A stretch of DNA of 64,000 bases. Source: Macrostomum hystrix (Eukaryota > Platyhelminthes > Macrostomidae). Where the stretch lies: positions 27,868,501 to 27,932,500 of the forward strand of contig CATNEN010000038.1 in NCBI GenBank assembly GCA_950097015.1, written 5' to 3'. Within the stretch, counting starts at the first letter, position 1; each line of letters starts with the position of its first letter. The translations under genes were made by a program, and so were the position numbers. Under the pieces are notes generated by a model. The model saw nothing but the letters and a program-made list of their open reading frames with translations, did not search any database and was not told where the DNA came from. Of the stretch, positions 1-11,693 are shown one piece after another.

Positions 1-430
1 GAGAGAGTAGGGTGAGAGACAGTAGGGTGAGAGAGAGAGCAGGGTGAGAGAGAGTAGGGTGAGAGACAGTAGGGTGAGAGAGAGAGTAGGGTGAGAGACA
101 GTAGGGTGAGAGAGAGTAGGGTTAGAGAGAGTAGGGTGAGAGAGACCAGGGTGAGAGACAGTAGGGTGAGAGAGAGAGTAGGGTGAGAGACAGTAGGGTG
201 AGAGAGAGTAGGGTGAGAGAGAGAGTAGGGTGAGAGACAGTAGGGTGAGAGAGAGAGCAGGGTGAGAGAGAGTAGGGTGAGAGACAGTAGGGTGAGAGAG
301 AGAGTAGGGTGAGAGACAGTAGGGTGAGAGAGAGTAGGGTTAGAGAGAGTAGGGTGAGAGAGACCAGGGTGAGAGACAGTAGGGTGAGAGAGAGTAGGGT
401 GAGAGAGAGCAGGGTGTGAGAGAGCAGCAG
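1..430. repeat. GA-rich minisatellite at window start
   Basis: Purine-rich tandem array built from short units such as GAGAGAGTAGGGTGAGAGAC. A block of about 140 bp seen near 35-170 recurs near 250-390, so there is a higher-order repeat of a little over 200 bp. The array runs off the left edge of the window. No coding content is supported. Confidence 0.9.
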
Positions 431-826
431 TCAAACATCCCCAATAAGCACATTTGATGCATGCACAGCCGCAGAGTACTAACAAATGTAAGTACAAAAC
501 TGCGGATGGAGAAATTTGGGGTGGGCAACGCATTGGGCAGGAAATCTGCTTGAGGAATAGACAAAAATTGTGCGAGAGGGAGAGTGGGAGAGCAGAGGGG
601 GTAGGATTGATGGAGCTGAGGGCCCCAAATGCGAGTAGAAAACACGTGTTTTGTGTTAGCAGCGAGCCAAACGCTGCAGGAAAAAGAAAGATTTTATCAG
701 ACACACACACACACACACAAACACACATACTCATATGTTCTTTCTCTCTCAATTCTCTTGATTTGTGATGGGGGATGGAGAGTAAAGGGGAACGGAATTT
801 TAGCCCACTTGGAGTGACAAGGATTG

Positions 827-869
<43 letters not shown>

Positions 870-1028
870 GCTTCTCTGACGATATCAATCGGTCTAGGGT
901 TATTTTGGGGTGGTAGCTCTGACGGGGGGTAGAGATGGATGGTTGACTCTAACTAATGCGATATAAATCGTGCTAATTGGATACTGAGAAAGGGCTTTGT
1001 AAGAGATTAATCTTGAGCGCACTGAAAC
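431..1028 (+). promoter_or_regulatory. Upstream region of the RGS gene with CA and CTG microsatellites
   Basis: Non-coding stretch between the first array and the RGS gene. It holds a CA run near 699-728 and an almost uninterrupted CTG run of about twelve units near 828-864. Small ORFs cross these runs in several frames and look like by-products of simple sequence. It is the natural place for regulatory sequence of the downstream gene, but I recognise no factor site. Confidence 0.5.
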
Positions 1029-1037
1029 TATATAAAG
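1029..1037 (+). promoter_or_regulatory. TATA box of the RGS gene
   Basis: TATATAAAG lies 67 bp before the ATG at 1096. Transcription from the usual spacing would begin near 1060 and give a 5' UTR of about 35 nt, which supports ATG 1096 as the start. The open frame reaches back to 1036 without an ATG and would encode an amphipathic stretch rich in Leu and Lys. An upstream exon joined there is therefore the alternative. Confidence 0.5.
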
Positions 1038-1095
1038 CTCAATCGTGCTCAAAAACGCCTTGAAAAGATTGCTAGCTGATTTGTTTGGAAAAATC

Positions 1096-4000
1096 ATGTC
1101 GGCCCAATGTCCGGATCATAACAACTCCAGAGGCGAAAAGTTCAGCTTCCTGTCTTGGAAGAACCAGACCGGCTCTGGCGGTGTTGGTCACGTGGCCGAC
1201 CTATTCACAGCGTCGAGCTCCAGCGTGAGACCTACTCACGATCAAGTGGTTCGATGGGCCAGCTCGTTCGATAGCCTGCTGAATGACAAATGTAAGTGCT
1301 CCAGCACTGGGTTGAGCGGCTTGGACAGAAATGGACAGACATTGCGGAATGGGAAATAGTAGAATTACTGAAGAAAAGGTGGATAAGGTAGACTTCACTG
1401 ATTAATGAGAAAATTAGAATGAGAGAAAATTGTAGACACCCTGAAGGACGGGAGGAGATGAAATGGTAGACACCCTGAAGGATAGGAGGAGATGAAATGG
1501 TAGACACCCTGAAGGATAGGAGGAGATGAAATGGTAGACACCCTGAAGAATAGGAGGAGATGAAATGGTAGACACCCTGAAGGATGGGAGGAGATGAAAT
1601 GGTCGACGCCCTCAAGGACTGGAGGAGAGGAAATCGTTGAACACCCTGAAGGATAGGAGGAGATGAAATGGTAGACACCCTGAAGGATGGGAGGAGATGA
1701 AATGGTCGACGCCCTCAAGGATTGGAGGAGAGGAAATCGTTGAACACCCTGAAGGATAGGAGAAGATGAAATGGTAGACACCCTGAAGGATAGGAGGAGA
1801 TGAAATGGTAGACACTCTGTAGGATAGGAGAAGATGAAATGGTAGACACCCTGAAGGATAGGAGGAGATGAAATGGTAGACACCCTGAAGGATAGGAGGA
1901 GATGAAATGGTAGACACCCTGAAGGATAGGAGGAGATGAAATGGTAGACACTGAAGAATAGGAGGATATGAAATGGTAGACACTCTGAAGAATAGGAGGA
2001 TATGAAATGGTAGACACCCTGAAGGATAGGAGGAGATGAAATGGTAGACAATCTGAAGAATATAGGAGGAGATGAAATGGTAGACAATCTGAAGAATATA
2101 GGAGGAGATGAAATGGTAGATTCGCTGAAGGATAGGAGGAGATGAAATGGTAGACACCCTGAAGGATAGGAGGAGATGAAATGGTAGACACCCTGAAGGA
2201 TAGGAGGAGATGAAATGGTAGACACCCTGAAGGATAGGAGGAGATGAAATGGTAGACACCCTGAAGGATGGGAGGAGATGAAATGGTCGACGCCCTCAAG
2301 GATTGGAGGAGAGGAAATCGTTGAACACCCTGAAGGATAGGAGGAGATGAAATGGTAGACACCCTGAAGGATGGGAGGAGATGAAATGGTCGACGCCCTC
2401 AAGGATTGGAGGAGAGGAAATCGTTGAACACCCTGAAGGATAGGAGAAGATGAAATGGTAGACACCCTGAAGGATAGGAGGAGATGAAATGGTAGACACT
2501 CTGTAGGATAGGAGAAGATGAAATGGTAGACACCCTGAAGGATAGGAGGAGATGAAATGGTAGACACCCTGAAGGATAGGAGGAGATGAAATGGTAGACA
2601 CCCTGAAGGATAGGAGGAGATGAAATGGTAGACACTGAAGAATAGGAGGATATGAAATGGTAGACACTCTGAAGAATAGGAGGATATGAAATGGTAGACA
2701 CTCTGAAGAATAGGAGGATATGAAATGGTAGACACCCTGAAGGATAGGAGGAGATGAAATGGTAGACAATCTGAAGAATATAGGAGGAGATGAAATGGTA
2801 GATTCGCTGAAGGATAGGAGGATATGAAATGGTAGACACTCTGAAGAATAGGAGGATATGAAATGGTAGACAATCTGAAGAATATAGGAGGAGATGAAAT
2901 GGTAGATTCGCTGAAGGATAGGAGGAGATGAAATGGTAGACACCCTGAAGGATAGGAGGAGATGAAATGGTAGACACCCTGAAGGATAGGAGGAGATGAA
3001 ATGGTAGACACCCTGAAGGATGGGAGGAGATGAAATGGTAGACACCCTGAAGGATGGGAGGAGATGAAATGGTAGACACCCTGAAGGATAGGAGGAGATG
3101 AAATGGTAGACACCCTGAAGGATAGGAGGAGATGAAATGGTAGACACCCTGAAGGATGGGAGGAGATGAAATGGTAGACACCCTGAAGGATGGGAGGAGA
3201 TGAAATGGTCGACGCCCTGAAAAGAGGTGCTGTCCCTTAATGTTAATTAGAATAGGGAAATCGATTTCCTCGTGTAAACCTTTCACTGAAAGCTGAAAGG
3301 TTCCAGGTTGATCGCTTAGAAACTAACGCAAAAAACTTGCCCCGCTAACCAGACGGCCTGGCTTTGTTTCGCGCCTTCCTAAAAACCGAATACTCGGACG
3401 AGAACATCGAATTCTGGGTCGCCTGCGAGGAGTTTCGAAGCCTGGCGGGGCCGAAGAAGCAGGCGGCTAAGGCGCAGAAGATCTACAACGAATTTGTGGC
3501 GTTTCAAGCGCCTAGAGAGGTACGCAACTCACTGATAAGGATTGGGAGATTTGGGGATGGATGGGAGATTTGGGATGGACTGGGAGATTTGGGGATGGAT
3601 GGGAGATTTAGGGATGGACGGGAGATTTAGGGATGGATGGGAGATTTGTGGATGGATGGGAGATTTAGGGATGGACTGGGAGATTTGGGGATGGACTGGG
3701 AGATTTGGGGATGGATGGGAGATTTAGGGATGGACGGGAGATTTAGGGATGGATGGGAGATTTGTGGATGGATGGGAGATTTAGGGATGGACTGGGAGAT
3801 TTGGGGATGGACTGGGAGATTTGGGGATGGATGGGAGATTTAGGGATGGACTGGGAGATTTGGGGATGGATGGGAGATTTAGGGATGGACTGGGAGATTT
3901 AGGGATGGATGGGAGATTTAGGGATGGACTGGGAGATGTGGGATGGATGGGAGATTTAGGGATGGACTGGAAGATTTGGGGATGAACTGGGAGATTTCGG

Positions 4001-7000
4001 GATGAACTGGGAGATTTCGGGATGGATTGGGAGATTTCGGAATGGATTAGAAGATTTGGGGATGGATTAGAAGATTTGGGGATGGACTGGGAGATTTGGG
4101 GATGGACTGGGAGATTTGGGGATGGATGGGAGATTTGGGGATGGACTGGGAGATTTGGGGATGGACTGGGAGATTTGGGGATGGACTGGGAGATTTGGGG
4201 ATGGATGGGAGATTTGGGGATGGACTGGGAGATTTGGGGATGGATGGGAGATTTAGGCATGGACTGGGAGATTTGGGGATGGACTGGGAGATTTAGGGAT
4301 GGACTGGGAGATTTGGGGATAAGAAACTTCTAAATTAATTGAGAGTTGTTAAATATTCTCATTTGATAACATTTGAATGAATTTTGGAAGAAACTATTTT
4401 TTTGTTTTCAAACTTTTTTAAACTATGTTTTCTCCCTTCAAAAAATATAATAAATAGTTGCTAACGAGGACACCGGAGACACGCAGAAGGAGGAACTCAA
4501 TGTCATTTGCGGCCTCATAATAATGTCAATTCCCGATTGATTAGGGAGAAATCTTTCCTAGAAATAAAAATTCTGTTTTTTTCCTACGGATCAAAGAATG
4601 AAACTTAATGCAGACAAATCATACACAGGAGACAGACAGAAAGGCATTGCAATCCACATGGGGCGTGTCGACTCGACTTTGCTAGGAATTAGACGGGTCC
4701 CTTAGCAACTCAATCAAATGAGGCCTCGGAAAATTAATCCTTTTCTGGGCGCGAACCGGCCTACATTCCATAAATGGAAGAGGCTGGAAAGGCAAAAAGG
4801 ATAGGTTAAAAAGGGTTATGTATTAAAGAAGATACACTTTAGGCTAGAATGAAGTTAAAACGGGACCAACTCAAACCCGGGAACCCGCCGTGCTAAATCA
4901 ATTGTTTGCAGAAAAATTGCTTACAGAAAAGCGAATGTTGCCTTTACCAATAATTTGATATGAGCTAACTGATAGGACTCAATTTAATAGAATTTATTAG
5001 ATAAGTGGAATAAGAAAATCAAGCATAGATTGAATAGAATATTACTGCGGATACATGCAGTTAAGTAAGTTCCGTGATAAAAACTTAAAGCATATATGCT
5101 AGATAAAATAACTGTGATTTGATTGGATTTGAAAGGCAATAATACTGGGTTGAGAATAACATTTAATTCCATCTGTGGATAGATTGTGATAAAAGTGGAT
5201 AGATTGGGATAAAAGTGGATAGATTGGGATAAAAGTGGATATATTGGGATAAAAGTGGATAGATTGGGATAACAGTGGATAGATTGTGTTAACAGTGGAT
5301 AGATTGTGTTAACAGTAGATAGATTGTGATAACAGTGGATAGATTGTGTTAACAGTGGATAGATTGTGTTAACAGTGGATAGATTGTGTTAACAGTGGAT
5401 AGATTGTGTTAACAGTGGATAGATTGTGTTAACAGTGAATAGATTGTGATAACAGTGGATAGATTGGGATAAAAGTGGATATATTGGGATAAAAGTGGAT
5501 AGATTGGGATAACAGTGGATTGATTGTGATAACAGTGGATAGATTGTGATAACAGTGGATTGATTGCGATAACAGTGGATAGATTTTGATAACAGTGGAT
5601 AGATTTTGATAACAGTGGATAGATTTTGATAACAGTGGATAGATTGTGATAACAGTGGATAGATTTTGATAACAGTGGATAGATTGTGATAACAGTGGAT
5701 AGATTAGGATAACAGTGGATAGATTTTGATAACAGTCGATAGATTTTGATAACAGTGGATAGATTGTGATAACAGTGGATAGATTTTGATAACAGTGGAT
5801 AGATTGTGATAACAGTGGATAGATTGGGATAACAGTGGATAGATTTTGATAACAGTCGATAGATTGTGATAACAGTGGATAGATTGTGATAACAGTGGAT
5901 AGATTGTGATAACAGTGGATAGATTGTGATAACAGTGGATAGATTGTGATAACAGTGGATAGATTGTGATAACAGTGGATAGATTGGGATAACAGTGGAT
6001 AGATTGTGATAACAGTGGATAGATTGTGATAACAGTGGATAGATTGTGATAACAGTGGATAGATTGTGATAACAGTGGATAGATTGTGATAACAGTGGAT
6101 AGATTGGGATAACAGTGGATAGATTGTGTTAACAGTGGATAGATTGTGATAACAGTGGATAGATTGTGATAACAGTGGATAGATTGTGATAAAAGTGGAT
6201 AGATTGTGTTAACAGTGGATAGATTGTGTTAACAGTGGATAGATTGTGATAAAAGTGGATAAATTAGTGCAAATATTGCTTAGAATATTAGGCTGAGCAA
6301 GGTGCTCCAATTACACTATGAAAGCTTGACTACTTCAATTCCATTTCTCAGGAGTGTCCCGTATTTAAACATCAAAGCGAATGAATGAAATGAAGAAAGA
6401 AATCTAATTTACGACAATTTTTAATCATCTGTTTATTCATAGGCAGTTAGGGATGAGGGGAATTCTAGTCGGGCACATTGTGGGCTGTTGGCTTACGTTC
6501 GCTGCTTGTTCCGCATCTAGAAATTCCAATTTAAATGTGTCTGCCAATCCTAGTTATCCCATAGGTATGGCGTGAGATGCTAGAAAACTGAACGAGTTTT
6601 AATTTGACACGAAATAGGTGCCCGGCATGCTGTGAAAAAAGAATTGCAATCACTCTCTTTAGCGGAAAATAAACACAAAACAGAACAGAACAGTAGAGGC
6701 CTCGAGCTCTGGGCGGAGAGCTGGTTATTCTATGATAGATGTGGACTGGCCTTAGCCTTAAAATAATTTACAAAATTACTGGCTTCTCAACTCTAAAATC
6801 CAATCCCCGAACTCCTAAATCATCCCGAAATCTGCCAATCTTTTCTCAAATCTCCCAATGAATCTACAAATCTCCCAATCTTTCCTCAAATCTCCCAATC
6901 CATCCACGAATCTCCCAATCTTTCCTCAAATCTCTTGATGCATCCACAAATCTCCCAATCTTTCCCCAAATCTCTTTATCCATCCCCAAATCTCCCAATC

Positions 7001-9929
7001 TTTCCCCAAATTTTCCAATGCATCCCCCAAATCTCGCAATCCAACCAACAGATGTGAAGTATTCCCACACGCGCATGTTGTGTATACTCAGTGCTTATTT
7101 GCTGATATGCTAATCCCACAGCTTAGGTAGGCTTATTCTTCTAGACGTATAATTTTCCTGTCTTGCATAAACTGCTTTCAGTTTTTTTTGTGTTCCTTAA
7201 CCCACACACCCATAGCCAGTCAACTGATTCTTGTCTGAAAGCACGCTAGGGGAGATAGACAGGTGGGATTGTACCTAGCTTATCATCAGCAACTAGAGGT
7301 AAAAGTTTAACTAAGCGAGCAAATTTCTTAAATTTTCCTTGCTTAGCGATGCGTCCCTAACTTCGTGTGGTTTTTATCGCTTGCTTCCAGGCTGATTCGC
7401 GTAGCTTTTTATTATTTACTCAGTAAAATCACCATGCGTTATATTTCCACCTCCCTGGGAGAAGACCACGGAATTATTTCAAATACCAACTGAAAGCTTC
7501 ACGATAATAATAATAATAATAATAATTGCAGGAGGGCTGCGGGCAATGGCACATCGTTTAGTGACACTAGACCCGCAGCCAGCGAGGAGGCAATTCTGCC
7601 CATCTCGCTGACTCCTGAGCACACCCACAGATACTTTACGCAGGCATACGCACACACAGTTGTGTACATCTGCCCTGACTTTCTCATTGCCAGGCAGTGT
7701 ACACTCTCACTGTGCCTTGGAGGTTGGCCCTCAATGGCTTAAATTGCACGACAAGCCCCAAGCATTTTCTCCGCGGCTGCGCCCCAAATAAATGTGGCCT
7801 CGCCGTGGAATCGAGCTCAGCGACCTTGGTGCAAGAGACAAACGCGTTAACCGCTCTGCCACTCATACTCCCTGGGTGTTCCCATAGTTAACTAATCCAA
7901 TCCTCTAGAGGATCGCCTGAAAGTGTACAGTGGTCTGACAAACCTGAGCATCCGCGTAGGCCTTGGCCACATCGGCTGGGCCCAGCTGAGCAGTCAGCTC
8001 ATCCCAGCCTGGCACCAGCTCGCCGTTGGCCACCTCATCCAGCGGCGTGCCCCAGCGAACGGCTCTCGAAGCTTTCATGGCCAGCAGTAGATAAGTCCGC
8101 AGTTCCGCAGTTCGCTGTTGTGCCTTTAGCCTGTCTGTGTGCTTCTCAAACACCGGCCTAGAAGCGATCTCGTCACCCAAGTAGTCCAACGGCACTCTGG
8201 CATCCTCTGGAGAGTTTAGGTAGGCCACACACTGATGCCAGGCAATCTGGCCCGTGTCAACCAGGCAGCTGGCCGCATCCGGATCTCCGGCCGCCGTCGA
8301 AGTCATATCAGCCACCGCGGCTGTCCAGGACATTGCGGCCAATCTTTGAGCAGTCGAACAGTCTGGTACAACGCGTTCAAAAATATTCTCAAAGTTCTGT
8401 CGATGGCTGAACGCCGATCGGATAGGGCCTCGCGACGCAGGACGTGCAGATGGCGATCGAACCGCTCTGCCACCGACCCTCCATGCTTCACGAAGCTACC
8501 AAACCGAATGACTGATTTTCGTGAAAGTCCACCATCTGACTCTAAATTTCCTCCCTATACGATGAACTAACTTTCAAAGCCTTCCGACGTCAGCATCGTC
8601 GAGATATTCAGCGAATCTTGTCGAAGACCCCTGGTGACACGGAATACTAACATTGCGAATCAATACTGGTTTAATTAAAAATTAACAACATAAGCACTAC
8701 AATATGATCAACAGTAATAAGCGACATCTTTACATGATGAATTTTTATGATAAGAAAATTGATGCCTATCTTGGTCGTGTTTGCCAGCAGACAATACGAC
8801 GAGAACCGTTGAATATCTCGACGATGCCTATGTTTTGTGATTCTGCAAGTTTTTACATCGATAGAGCGGAAATTTTAGCCTACGTTCTGCTTTTTCATGG
8901 CGATTGGTTTTGGGCAGTATTTTGGGCAATATTTTGGGAGATATAGCAAAAACCCGGGCATTTGAAATACCGCCTGGACTTTGTACTGTTAATTTACTGT
9001 TTACATTAAATCGTTTATCCGGTGTACATAAAGATGTACATTGAATAAAAAAATTCATGTGCGATTCGTGCATCTAGGGTGTACATGAAACAGTACATTA
9101 AATCGTAAACTTTAAAATTATAGTAAATGTACAATAACTAGCGTAAATTCTAGCGAACCGTTACTTGTACACGTGGACTGTGTCTTAGCAACGGAGCCAT
9201 GGGAAAGATTGTGGCGTACATTCTACCGTACATGAAAGCATCAAACGTTCAACTTGCAAGCCGACACATTAGGCAACGATTCAAAGTTTACTATAGCCTT
9301 AGTGCCTTGTAGGCTATAGCCTACGTGGTTGTGGCCTAGTGTCTAGAGCGTCCGACACACGAATTAAAGGTCAGGGGTTCGATTCTCGACTCCATTAGAA
9401 CAAATTGTTCGTCCATTATAGCGAGACACTTAACTCTGCATTGCTTCAGTTTACTCAGCTGTTAAATGGGTAACTCGAAATTAGCTGGGCTAATTGAGGC
9501 TGGGTATGGCGTCCCCCCCAGTCCATGGACTGAACAACAGTACGCAGCCTTCAGTTGCAATAGCTGCGGTTGTGCTGTCTGTCACACATCTGGCCTAACT
9601 GCAGGGCAGATGAAACGAAAATAATAAAGGTGTCATATTAATAATAACTAATATAATTAAGTATTACCAAACTACCGCGCTCTCGACAGGTGAACTTGGA
9701 CAGCACCACCCGCCTGACAACAATCAACTCAATGGGTAGCATTGACAAGCACCTATTCGAGCAGGCCCAGAAACGCATCCAGGCCCTGATGGAGAAGGAC
9801 TCGTACCAGCGCTTTCTTCGCTCGGAGGTCTACCTGTCCCACCTGAACAGCGGCGGCGGAGTCCGGTCCAGAGATCATCAGTATCATCAAGCGGCTGCGC
9901 CAAGTAGTCAAGCCGGAAAAAATGATTAA
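1096..9929 (+). CDS. R4-type regulator of G-protein signalling (RGS domain protein), three exons
   Basis: Exons are 1096-1291, 3353-3519 and 9690-9929. Donors are GTAAGT at 1292 and GTACGC at 3520. The joins are in phase (a Tyr codon spans intron 1) and give 200 aa. RGS proteins are GTPase-activating proteins that switch off G-alpha(i/q) at the plasma membrane. Residues about 48-170 are a complete RGS box. Residues matching the RGS4 contacts with G-alpha are all present: E82 and N83 in the DEN motif, N123 in VNLD, and L154, D158 and R162 in LMEKDSYQRF. A functional GAP is therefore expected. The size matches small R4 members such as RGS4, RGS5, RGS8 and RGS16, and the C-terminal 30 residues are low-complexity. 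The N-terminal amphipathic helix usual in R4 proteins is missing if ATG 1096 is the start; it may be encoded upstream (open frame from 1036). Introns of 2.1 and 6.2 kb are mostly minisatellite and mobile DNA. Confidence 0.88.
1432..3219. repeat. 34-bp minisatellite filling RGS intron 1
   Basis: About 52 copies of a 34-bp unit containing GAAATGGTAGACACCCTGAA followed by GGATAGGAGGAGAT. Variant units (ACTCTGAAGAATA, TTCGCTGAAGG, GGTCGACGCCCTC) recur in the same order roughly 690 bp apart, showing higher-order duplication. Since 34 is not a multiple of three, long stop-free frames appear on the reverse strand, but these are not genes. Confidence 0.95.
3538..4322. repeat. 20-bp minisatellite in RGS intron 2, plus orientation
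   Basis: Tandem units of GGGATGGACTGGGAGATTTG and close variants (some 15-16 bp from an internal deletion). The array starts about 18 bp after the intron 2 donor. An inverted copy of the same family lies at about 6806-7042 in the same intron. Confidence 0.93.
4323..5174. other. AT-rich intron sequence with no recognised feature
   Basis: Unique intron 2 sequence between two arrays. I see no exon, no tRNA-like boxes and no terminal repeats. Confidence 0.4.
5175..6261. repeat. 20-bp minisatellite in RGS intron 2 (second family)
   Basis: About 54 copies of AGTGGATAGATTGTGATAAC in a very regular 20-bp register. Variants (GTGTT, GGGAT, TTTGAT in the middle of the unit) occur in runs. The sequence is unrelated to the array at 3538-4322, but the period is the same. 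Confidence 0.95.
6806..7042. repeat. Inverted degenerate copy of the 3538-4322 minisatellite
   Basis: Units such as CAAATCTCCCAATCTTTCCT and CAAATCTCCCAATCCATCCA are the reverse complement of the GATTGGGAGATTTG core of the array at 3538-4322. The two lie about 2.5 kb apart in the same intron in opposite orientation. This copy is more diverged. Confidence 0.8.
7503..7872 (-). mobile_element. tRNA-derived SINE, reverse orientation, family 1
   Basis: Read on the minus strand it begins near 7872 with GGGAGTATGAGTGGCAGAGC. A box TGGCAGAGCGG is at 7861-7851 and B-box-like GAGCTCGATTCC at 7818-7807. A tRNA-unrelated body follows, and the 3' tail is an ATT run at about 7529-7503. The two promoter boxes are typical of an RNA polymerase III tRNA head of Leu/Ser type. 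Partial copies of the same body are found at 36615-36868 and 43616-43672. I see no clear target duplication. Confidence 0.75.
7905..8342 (-). pseudogene. Unidentified 145-aa ORF inside RGS intron 2, likely part of a dispersed element
   Basis: A 145-codon reverse-strand frame with balanced amino-acid composition, unlike the low-complexity array ORFs. It includes the segments WHQCVAYLNSPEDARVPLDY and GWDELTAQLGPADVAKAYAD. I do not recognise the family. Coding-like sequence in another frame (8303-8491, reverse) may be its upstream part after a frameshift. It lies between sequences that recur elsewhere in the window: the flank near 8500-8610 resembles 21165-21195 and 13640-13675. A decayed gene carried by a transposable element is therefore the most likely reading. 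Function unknown. Confidence 0.35.
8625..9328. other. AT-rich intron sequence with short TGTACATTAAATC-like repeats
   Basis: Intron 2 sequence with several copies of short motifs around GTACATTAAATCG and TGTACAT in both orientations between about 8985 and 9240. It may be a decayed inverted-repeat element, but ends and target duplication cannot be fixed by eye. No coding content is supported. Confidence 0.3.
9329..9628 (+). mobile_element. tRNA-derived SINE with a CORE-like (MIR-like) central domain
   Basis: The head carries an A-box-like segment from 9331 (GTGGCCTAGTGTCTAGAGCG) and a perfect B box GGTTCGATTCT at 9376-9386. The segment at 9421-9472 reads like the conserved CORE of MIR-type SINEs: CACTTAAC, then TTCAGTTTACTCA, then CTGTTAAATGGG. 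The 3' end passes into AATAATAAAG. CORE-SINEs are known across animals. The element lies in the last part of RGS intron 2, close to exon 3. Confidence 0.7.
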
Positions 9930-10059
9930 CTTCTCGTACGAGTATATATAAATAGGTAAAATTCAAATGATAATTGTGCAGTTTACTTAGACACGGCTAT
10001 ATCAGAGCGTGTTGCTGTCTTTTTTGTTTACATGTTTTGTCTGTTTATAAAATTTATTT

Positions 10060-10065
10060 AATAAA
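10060..10065 (+). terminator. Polyadenylation signal of the RGS gene
   Basis: AATAAA 131 bp after the RGS stop codon, in an AT-rich 3' UTR. It is the first canonical hexamer after the coding region. Confidence 0.55.
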
Positions 10066-11164
10066 AAAATATTTATTCACACAGCTAGCTTGCATATTGT
10101 CCAATCCCAAGAAAACAAATTATTAATTCTAATGACTATTCGACTGCATTAATAATATTTCAAACTAAGTACATCCCGCCTAACGGGTGACTTTACTGTC
10201 TAACTACTATAGTTATTTCACTATCTAACTGGAATAACAATTAATTAGCAAACAAATATATAGAAGTCGAAAACATTAGTAGTTTTAATTGTAATTATTT
10301 ATTAACATAGCAGTCCGGAAGACTTTCTCAAAAGTAAAAATTTAACAAAAATATGTGCTTTGCGAGCTCATTTAAAAATAATTCTTAAAACAATTTATCG
10401 TTTTGTCTAAGACTTAAAGGTTAAAAAAGAAATTACATTTATCATTAGTGCTTTCATGCCAATTTAATCAAAAGAGCATTATATGGTCAACAAACCTGGC
10501 TAATGTTTACAAAAATCGTTATACATATACTCGTACTACACACGATTGGCACTGGGACTTGTGCGCTATGATGGCGTGCAGCTAGAATTAAATTTATTCA
10601 ATCATGATCGCTTTTGTATTCTTCAATTTAATAATGAATAACGACACGTTTGACGATTTCTTTACCTATATATTTTTCGAAAACAAATTTCTGTGTTTTC
10701 TTAAACATTAAGTTTACATTGGTCTGTTTACTTTGCTCACTGTTTTACTGATTAGGATACTGTTAATATTTTGAAACTATAAATTTGTCCATTTGAAAAA
10801 ATGCTCAAAGTATATAGTTGGACTCCCGGAGTTAATTAAAATGCGCCTGAATGTTTCTTCCAAGAAAAACATATTTTTGTGTTTATAGCGAATTTAACGC
10901 AGTAGTTAGATGCTACTGATGAGTAGTGAAATTCGTTTAAATCTAATTATTTGCTACATTATATAAACGTGTTGTTTTGATATATTGATTCCAAAAAACT
11001 AATCATATATTACAAAACCTTCGGTTCATCGTCGTTTTTTTCAGAAAACCAATTTCAGAAACTGTATTCTGTACTTCTATAAATTAATAAAACTATAGCA
11101 TAATAAATTCAATTTAAAAAGAACAAAAAATATGTGTAATGAACTTCTATTTTCATTTCACCTT
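10066..11164. other. AT-rich intergenic sequence
   Basis: About 1.1 kb between the RGS 3' end and the decayed Helitron-like segment. I see no ORF with coding character, no tRNA-like boxes and no tandem array. Confidence 0.4.
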
Positions 11165-11345
11165 TACCAAATATGAAATTTTGCTTGTTTGTTTGCAAAT
11201 ATTTGTTCGGGACTATCTCCCGAAAGGATCACCCGATTTTTCTTCGTTTTTTCGCCAAAAGATGTCAAACGGCCATAAATCGGTTCGCGTATTCTTATCA
11301 ACCTTTCTTTATTGCTAAGAGAATTAAATATTCGAAAAACTGTTT
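11165..11345 (+). mobile_element. Diverged 5' segment related to the Helitron-like elements
   Basis: The stretch holds CTCCCGAAAGGATCACCCGA, then CGCCAAAAGATGTCAAACG, then TTATTGCTAAGAGAATTAAA and ATTCGAAAAAC. It follows the 5' region of the elements at 23808 and 27113 block for block, with many substitutions. No matching hairpin plus CTAG end was found downstream, so this is a truncated or decayed copy. Confidence 0.6.
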
Positions 11346-11693
11346 AAAATAGGCTTTTCTGATGCATTAATGTATTCAACTTGCGCACAATAAGGGCTCC
11401 ACTGCCAATTTTATTGAATCCATAAAAGCCAGTTTTAAACTTCGAGCGCACCGATTAGAACTTAATGGAGGCCCGACGTAGGTTAGCGAAAGGCAGCTAG
11501 TTTTATTCTAAAAATCTACATTGATCGATATTTTACAGCACCTAGTGTTGTTGTAAGATTTCGATTGGCAGAATGTAAAATATGACTGTTATATTAAGGA
11601 AAGTTTCAGAATCTGTACTTCTTCTATTAACTTCTCGATTAGATCGAAAGTTCCGTCAGATAAAGAGGGTAATCATATCATTTAATTATATGT

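Noticed and set aside
1395-3113. 572-codon reverse-strand open frame and several overlapping ones
   Set aside because: They are translations of the 34-bp array within RGS intron 1. All three reverse frames are open because the unit lacks reverse-strand stops.
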